Of a stretch of DNA of 64,000 nt, positions 60,693 to 64,000 are shown one piece after another. Numbering within the stretch: the first letter of the stretch is position 1; the number at the start of each line of letters is the position of its first letter. Origin of the DNA: Halarchaeum rubridurum (GTDB taxonomy: Archaea > Halobacteriota > Halobacteria > Halobacteriales > Halobacteriaceae); the NCBI RefSeq assembly GCF_014647115.1, contig NZ_BMOO01000001.1, forward strand, positions 434,001 through 498,000, in the 5' to 3' direction. Both the position numbers and the translations under genes were made by a program. The notes below the pieces were generated by a model. That model did no database searches, was not told the DNA's origin, and saw only the letters and a list, made by a program, of their open reading frames with translations.

Positions 60693-61772
60693 ATGCTGTT
60701 GGTCCTCTGCGTCGACCTGGACGACGACCTCGGTCGGAAGACGGAGACGTCGACGCCGGTCGTCGGCCGCGACGCCGTCGAGGACGCCGCGGTCGCGCTC
60801 GCCACCGTCGACCCCGAGGACAGCGACGTGAACGTCCTCTTCGAGGGCGTCCACCTCTACGACGACCTCGTGGGCGAGGAGCGCGTCGAGGTCGCGGCCG
60901 TCACGGGCGTCGAGGGGAGCGACGTGCAGGCGAACCGCGCGGTCGGGACGGAGGTCGACGAGGTGCTCGCCGGCCTCCAGACCGGCGAGGAGGTCCGCAC
61001 CGTCATCGTCACCGACGGCGCACAGGACGAGTCCGTCCTCCCCGTCATCCGCTCGCGGGCGAAGATCGACGGCGTCCGCCGCGTCGTCGTCCGGCAGGCA
61101 CAGGACCTCGAATCGATGTACTACACCATCAAGCAGGTCCTCAACGACCCGGAGACCCGCGGGACGATTCTCGTGCCGCTCGGCGTCCTCCTCCTCATCT
61201 ACCCGCTCGCCGTCCTCGCCTCGTTCCTCGGCCTTCCGGGGGCCGTGCTCGGCCTCTCCTCGGGCGCACTCGGACTCTACGCGCTCTTCCGGGGGCTCGG
61301 CCTCGCGGACACCGTGGACGACCTCGTCGAGCGCGCCCGCGACAGCCTCTACACGGGCCGCGTCACACTCATCACGTACGTCGTCGCCGCCGCGCTCCTC
61401 GTCATCGGCGGCGTCGAGGGCGTCGACCGGCTCACCGACTACCGAGCCGCGACCGACGGCGCACTCCCCGTGACGACCGTCGTCGCCGCGCTCGTCAACG
61501 GCGCGGCGACGTGGTTCGCGGCCGCCGGTCTCACGTCGAGCGTCGGCCAGATTACGGACGAGTACCTCCACGACGGCTTCAAGTGGCAGTACCTGAACGC
61601 GCCGTTCTACGTGCTCGCCATCGCCGCGGTCCTCTACGCCCTCAGCGGCTTCTTCCTCCGGACGGTGTCGCTCCCGACGCTCGCCGCCGTCCTCACCGTC
61701 GGGACGCTCATGAGCGTCCTCAGCACGCTCGCGTTCGCCGTCATCGAGGACCGCGGAACGTGGGCGAAGTGA
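60693..61772 (+). CDS. DUF373 membrane protein
   Basis: This 359-residue protein has a soluble N-terminal half (LVLCVDLDDDLGRKTETSTPVVGRDAVEDAAVALA and IVTDGAQDESVLPVIRSR) and a C-terminal half with about six hydrophobic helices. It matches archaeal DUF373; its role is unknown. TATA-like CCTTAACCG lies at 60661-60669. It is divergent from the radical SAM gene, with a shared promoter region of 124 bases. Confidence 0.88.
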   Translation: MLLVLCVDLDDDLGRKTETSTPVVGRDAVEDAAVALATVDPEDSDVNVLFEGVHLYDDLVGEERVEVAAVTGVEGSDVQANRAVGTEVDEVLAGLQTGEEVRTVIVTDGAQDESVLPVIRSRAKIDGVRRVVVRQAQDLESMYYTIKQVLNDPETRGTILVPLGVLLLIYPLAVLASFLGLPGAVLGLSSGALGLYALFRGLGLADTVDDLVERARDSLYTGRVTLITYVVAAALLVIGGVEGVDRLTDYRAATDGALPVTTVVAALVNGAATWFAAAGLTSSVGQITDEYLHDGFKWQYLNAPFYVLAIAAVLYALSGFFLRTVSLPTLAAVLTVGTLMSVLSTLAFAVIEDRGTWAK

Positions 61773-61790
61773 CGGCTACGGTCGGGGCCG

Positions 61791-62633
61791 TCAGCGCTCG
61801 CGCTCGACGACGAACCCCGCGATCTCCTCCAGGTAGTCGCGGGCGCTCCCGTCCTCGATTGCCGCGTCGTCGAGCGCCGCGAGCGCCGCCTCGGACTCCG
61901 CGTCCGCGAGCGCGTTCACCTCCGCGACGGTGCGTTCGGTCACGCGCAACACCGACGGGCGGTCCATCTCCTCGTCCGTGCCGGCGGGCTTGCCCAGGTC
62001 ACCGGTCTCCGCCGTCACGTCGAGGACGTCGTCGCGGAGTTGGAACGCGACGCCGACGCGCTCTGCGTACTCGCCGAGCGCGTCGATGGTGTCGTCGTCG
62101 GCTCCCGCCGCAATCGCGCCGAGCTCCGCGGCGGCGCGGAACAGCGCCCCCGTCTTCCGGCGCGCGAGCTCCATGTACTCGGCCTCCGTCTCGGGGCGGT
62201 CGACGAGCTCCGTCGCCTCGCCCTGTCCGAGTTCGACGAGCGAGTCCGCCGCGGTCTCCAGCGCGCCGGGGTCATCGCTGAAGAGCGCGAACGCCTCGCC
62301 GAGCAGGCCGTCGGAGGCGACGATTGCCGGCCCGTGACCGTACGCCGCCCACGCCGAGGGCTCGCCGCGGCGGAGCTCCGAGCGGTCGATGATGTCGTCC
62401 ACGACGAGCGAGGCGTTGTGGACGAGTTCGACGCCGACGGCGTAGTCGAGCGCGTCCGCGGCCTCGCCGCCCGCCGCCTCGCAGCACAGCATCGCGAGCG
62501 CCGGCCGGACGCGTTTCCCGCCGGCGAGCGCCACCGCTTCGGCCTCCTCGCGGAGCTCCGGTGGCTCGACTACCTCCAGCACCTCGCGCAGGCGGTCCTC
62601 GACCGCGCGACGGTGCGCCTCGACGTCCTCCAT
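61791..62633 (-). CDS. idsA: geranylgeranyl (prenyl) diphosphate synthase
   Basis: This 280-residue trans-prenyl synthase makes the C20 or C25 chain of archaeal lipids. The first aspartate-rich motif is DDIID, within ELVHNASLVVDDIIDRSELRRG; the second is QLRDDVLD. GGKRVRPAL is the substrate loop. GTG 62639 is two codons upstream, but ATG 62633 is preferred. The chain length cannot be fixed from sequence. Confidence 0.93.
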   Translation of the reverse strand: MEDVEAHRRAVEDRLREVLEVVEPPELREEAEAVALAGGKRVRPALAMLCCEAAGGEAADALDYAVGVELVHNASLVVDDIIDRSELRRGEPSAWAAYGHGPAIVASDGLLGEAFALFSDDPGALETAADSLVELGQGEATELVDRPETEAEYMELARRKTGALFRAAAELGAIAAGADDDTIDALGEYAERVGVAFQLRDDVLDVTAETGDLGKPAGTDEEMDRPSVLRVTERTVAEVNALADAESEAALAALDDAAIEDGSARDYLEEIAGFVVERER

Positions 62634-62738
62634 TGACACGCCTTCGGGGCCGCAGCGCCAAAAGGGTCCGTCTTTCGCCCCGGTCGCGTGCGCGTCGCGC
62701 GCGGTCGTCGGCGACCCGCCCGTCGCACCGTACCGCGC

Positions 62739-63197
62739 TCAGCGACCCTCGATTTCGGCGCGCGCGTTCGCCGCGCGGCGCGCCTCCTCCGGGCGGCCGT
62801 CGACGTTGGCGAGGTCCTCCGTCGCCTCCAGCGTCCGGACGGCGTCGTCGAGGAACCCGTAGATGTCGCCCGGGTAGGCGTACACCATGTAGTCGTCCGT
62901 CATCACGTCGACCATCGCCTCCGGGTCGAGGCCCTGCGCGCGCAGGTCGAGGAGGTACGCGATGAACTTCCGCTCGGGGTGCCCGCAGTAGGGGTTGGCC
63001 TGACAGTCGCAGTCGAGGAAGTCCTTCGAGAACTCGATGACGCGGTCGGCCGTCGCCTCGTTCAGTCCGTCGAGGTTGCCGCCGCCGAAGAGCACGTCGA
63101 GGGTCGCGCCGCTGAACGCGCCCTTCGGGAAGTTCGCGTCCAGTTGGCTGACGAGCTGGCGGTGGTTCTTGACGTAGATTTTGTCCGTGACGGCCAC
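62739..63197 (-). CDS. DUF5814-type protein
   Basis: This 152-residue protein has a Cys cluster CDCQANPYCGHPERKFIAYLL and the block MVDVMTDDYMVYAYPGDIYGFLDDAVRTLEA, as in the haloarchaeal DUF5814 family by memory. The Cys cluster suggests metal binding. The start is GTG 63197 (no ATG available). The role is unknown. Confidence 0.72.
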   Translation of the reverse strand: MAVTDKIYVKNHRQLVSQLDANFPKGAFSGATLDVLFGGGNLDGLNEATADRVIEFSKDFLDCDCQANPYCGHPERKFIAYLLDLRAQGLDPEAMVDVMTDDYMVYAYPGDIYGFLDDAVRTLEATEDLANVDGRPEEARRAANARAEIEGR

Positions 63198-63260
63198 TGG
63201 ATGTGTGTAGCGACGCGGCGACGAAAAGCGTGTCGCGTCCCGTCCGCGGTTTCGTAACGC

Positions 63261-63268
63261 CTATTAAC
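63261..63268 (+). promoter_or_regulatory. TATA box of tRNA-His
   Basis: CTATTAAC lies 27 to 34 bases before the 5' end of the tRNA, the distance expected for an archaeal promoter. Confidence 0.55.
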
Positions 63269-63294
63269 GGCAGGGCGCTACGGACGGATGCAGT

Positions 63295-63368
63295 GTCCGG
63301 GTTGGGGTAGTGGACTATCCTTCAGCCTTGTGGAGGCTGAGACGCGGGTTCAATTCTCGCACCTGGAC
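63295..63368 (+). tRNA. tRNA-His (anticodon GTG)
   Basis: A 74-base cloverleaf: the extra G at position -1 (63295) pairs with C73 (63368), which is the mark of tRNA-His. The acceptor stem is TCCGGGT/ACCTGGA, the anticodon loop TTGTGGA, and the T stem GCGGG/CTCGC. No intron is present. A degenerate copy of the 3' end lies 119 bases downstream. Confidence 0.93.
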
Positions 63369-63401
63369 CTTTCTGTTGTGACCGACGGTGAGTAGCTGAA
63401 A

Positions 63402-63489
63402 GTCCACGTCGAGAAGTGGACCACGGGAGTCGCAGCGCGAACGGCGTGAGCGACCGTCTGCCGGCGGTTCACTTCTCGCATCTGGGCCT
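63402..63489. repeat. tRNA-His 3'-end copy with large inverted repeat
   Basis: Bases 63466-63489 match 63347-63370 (T-arm and acceptor end of tRNA-His) at 21 of 24 positions. The arm at 63402-63423 is nearly complementary to them (TCGAGAAGTGGACC pairs with GGTTCACTTCTCGC). The loop segment 63428-63460 matches the one beside tRNA-Thr (30475-30507, other strand) at 29 of 33 bases. Confidence 0.75.
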
Positions 63490-63571
63490 CACTTCTTCGA
63501 GCGGCACACCCGTCGAGGGTCGCGTACGCTCAGCCACCGGCCGCGACCGTTCGTCGTCGAGGACCGGCCAG

Positions 63572-64000
63572 TCAGGGCGCGCGGCGGTCGTCGGCGTCGA
63601 CCTTCGGGGCCGGGGTCTGCGTCCCGCGGCCGGCGCTCTGGATGATGTTGAACGCGGTCATGAGGTCGGTGCGGCTGACGAGGCCGAGCAGGCGACCGTC
63701 GTCGTCGACGACGATGAGCCGACCGATACCCTCGTCCTGGATGCGCTCCAAGGCGTCCATCGCTTCGGCGTCGGGGGTGGTCGTCCGGACGTCGCGGGTC
63801 ATCACGTCGCCGACTGTGTAGGCGTCGCGTTCGACGGGCTCGACCTCGCGGGCGTCGCCGAGGGTGACGACGCCGACGACGCGGCCGTCCTGCACGACGG
63901 GGTAGCCGGTGTGGCGCTCCTCGAACATCCGCTCGGTGAGGTCGGTGACGGTGTCATCGGGGTGGACGGTCTTGACGTCCGCGGCGTCGGTCATCACGTC
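63572..64000 (-). CDS. CBS-domain protein, partial (probable site-2 protease C-terminus)
   Basis: The window ends inside this gene; 142 codons of its 3' end are visible. They form two CBS domains: DVMTDAADVKTVHPDDTVTDLTERMFEERHTGYPVV and YTVGDVMTRDVRTTTPDAEAMDALERIQDEGIGRLIVVDDDGRLLGLVSRTDL. CBS pairs bind adenosine nucleotides and regulate the attached domain. Sequences with this CBS pair in haloarchaea are often the tail of an M50 membrane protease, which would begin beyond the window; this is recalled, not shown. The Met near the right edge is probably internal. Confidence 0.8.
   Translation of the reverse strand, partial: DVMTDAADVKTVHPDDTVTDLTERMFEERHTGYPVVQDGRVVGVVTLGDAREVEPVERDAYTVGDVMTRDVRTTTPDAEAMDALERIQDEGIGRLIVVDDDGRLLGLVSRTDLMTAFNIIQSAGRGTQTPAPKVDADDRRAP

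Noticed and set aside
1-64000. CRISPR array or prophage
   Set aside because: No regularly spaced repeats with unique spacers, no cas gene, no integrase, capsid or terminase gene can be seen.

Overview
The window is chromosomal DNA of a halophilic archaeon (class Halobacteria). The evidence is the very high G+C with GC-rich third positions, proteins rich in Asp, Glu and Ala, leaderless or near-leaderless genes with TATA boxes about 25 to 30 bases upstream, and archaeal markers: A-type ATP synthase, aIF2 gamma, Rpo7 and Spt4, the Kae1-Bud32 fusion, RPA, CarS, the PitA fusion and many families seen only in haloarchaea. I do not assign a genus. About 72 protein genes are packed on both strands with three tRNA genes, no rRNA, no CRISPR array and no intact insertion sequence.

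Layout. 0.1-2.6 kb: a SWIM zinc finger, MoxR ATPase and VWA cassette. 2.7-5.8 kb: HisH, family-4 uracil-DNA glycosylase, a DUF99 protein and a metallo-beta-lactamase (MBL) hydrolase. 5.9-13 kb: an Nramp metal importer with an operator-like palindrome, L40e, Tsr3, SerS, a second MBL protein, a cation/proton antiporter with RCK domains and an acetyltransferase. 13-19.5 kb: an Agl23-like membrane protein, an AAA ATPase with a PhnP-like hydrolase, a DUF5787-type protein and a ZIP transporter. 19.6-26 kb: an information-processing block (aIF2 gamma, PIN protein, Rpo7, Spt4, dephospho-CoA kinase, S24e, S27ae, Kae1-Bud32, ITPase). 26-30.4 kb: a PIN-like protein with a 33-residue partner, then a tungstate/molybdate ABC importer with a divergent ModE-like regulator.

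30.5-37.5 kb: tRNA-Thr, NadE, tRNA-Gly, a purine permease with a phosphoribosyltransferase-type regulator, PyrE, CarS and a DUF502 protein. 37.5-41.8 kb: a site-2 protease, the PitA haem-protein fusion and a glutaredoxin. 41.8-50.4 kb: the complete A-type ATP synthase operon in the order H-I-K-E-C-F-A-B-D. 50.5-57 kb: a methyltransferase, pilin-like protein, membrane-anchored winged-helix regulator, TRAM protein, a small membrane protein and a large CHAT (caspase-like) protease. 57-64 kb: a short-chain dehydrogenase, an RPA pair, a ribbon-helix-helix protein, a radical SAM protein, a DUF373 protein, a prenyl diphosphate synthase, tRNA-His and the C-terminal part of a CBS-domain protein cut by the window edge.

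The most unusual signals lie between genes. A multi-hairpin repeat occurs twice (about 3389-3540 and 32464-32612): the central 64 bases match at 60 positions, while the outer stems change sequence but keep pairing. Downstream of tRNA-Thr and tRNA-His the end of the tRNA is repeated 113 to 119 bases away, and both intervening segments carry the same 33-base core in a large inverted repeat whose arms imitate the tRNA T-arm. A third case of a duplicated gene end around a hairpin is a perfect 45-base repeat at the end of the glutaredoxin gene. These look like small structured mobile or attachment elements that I cannot name.
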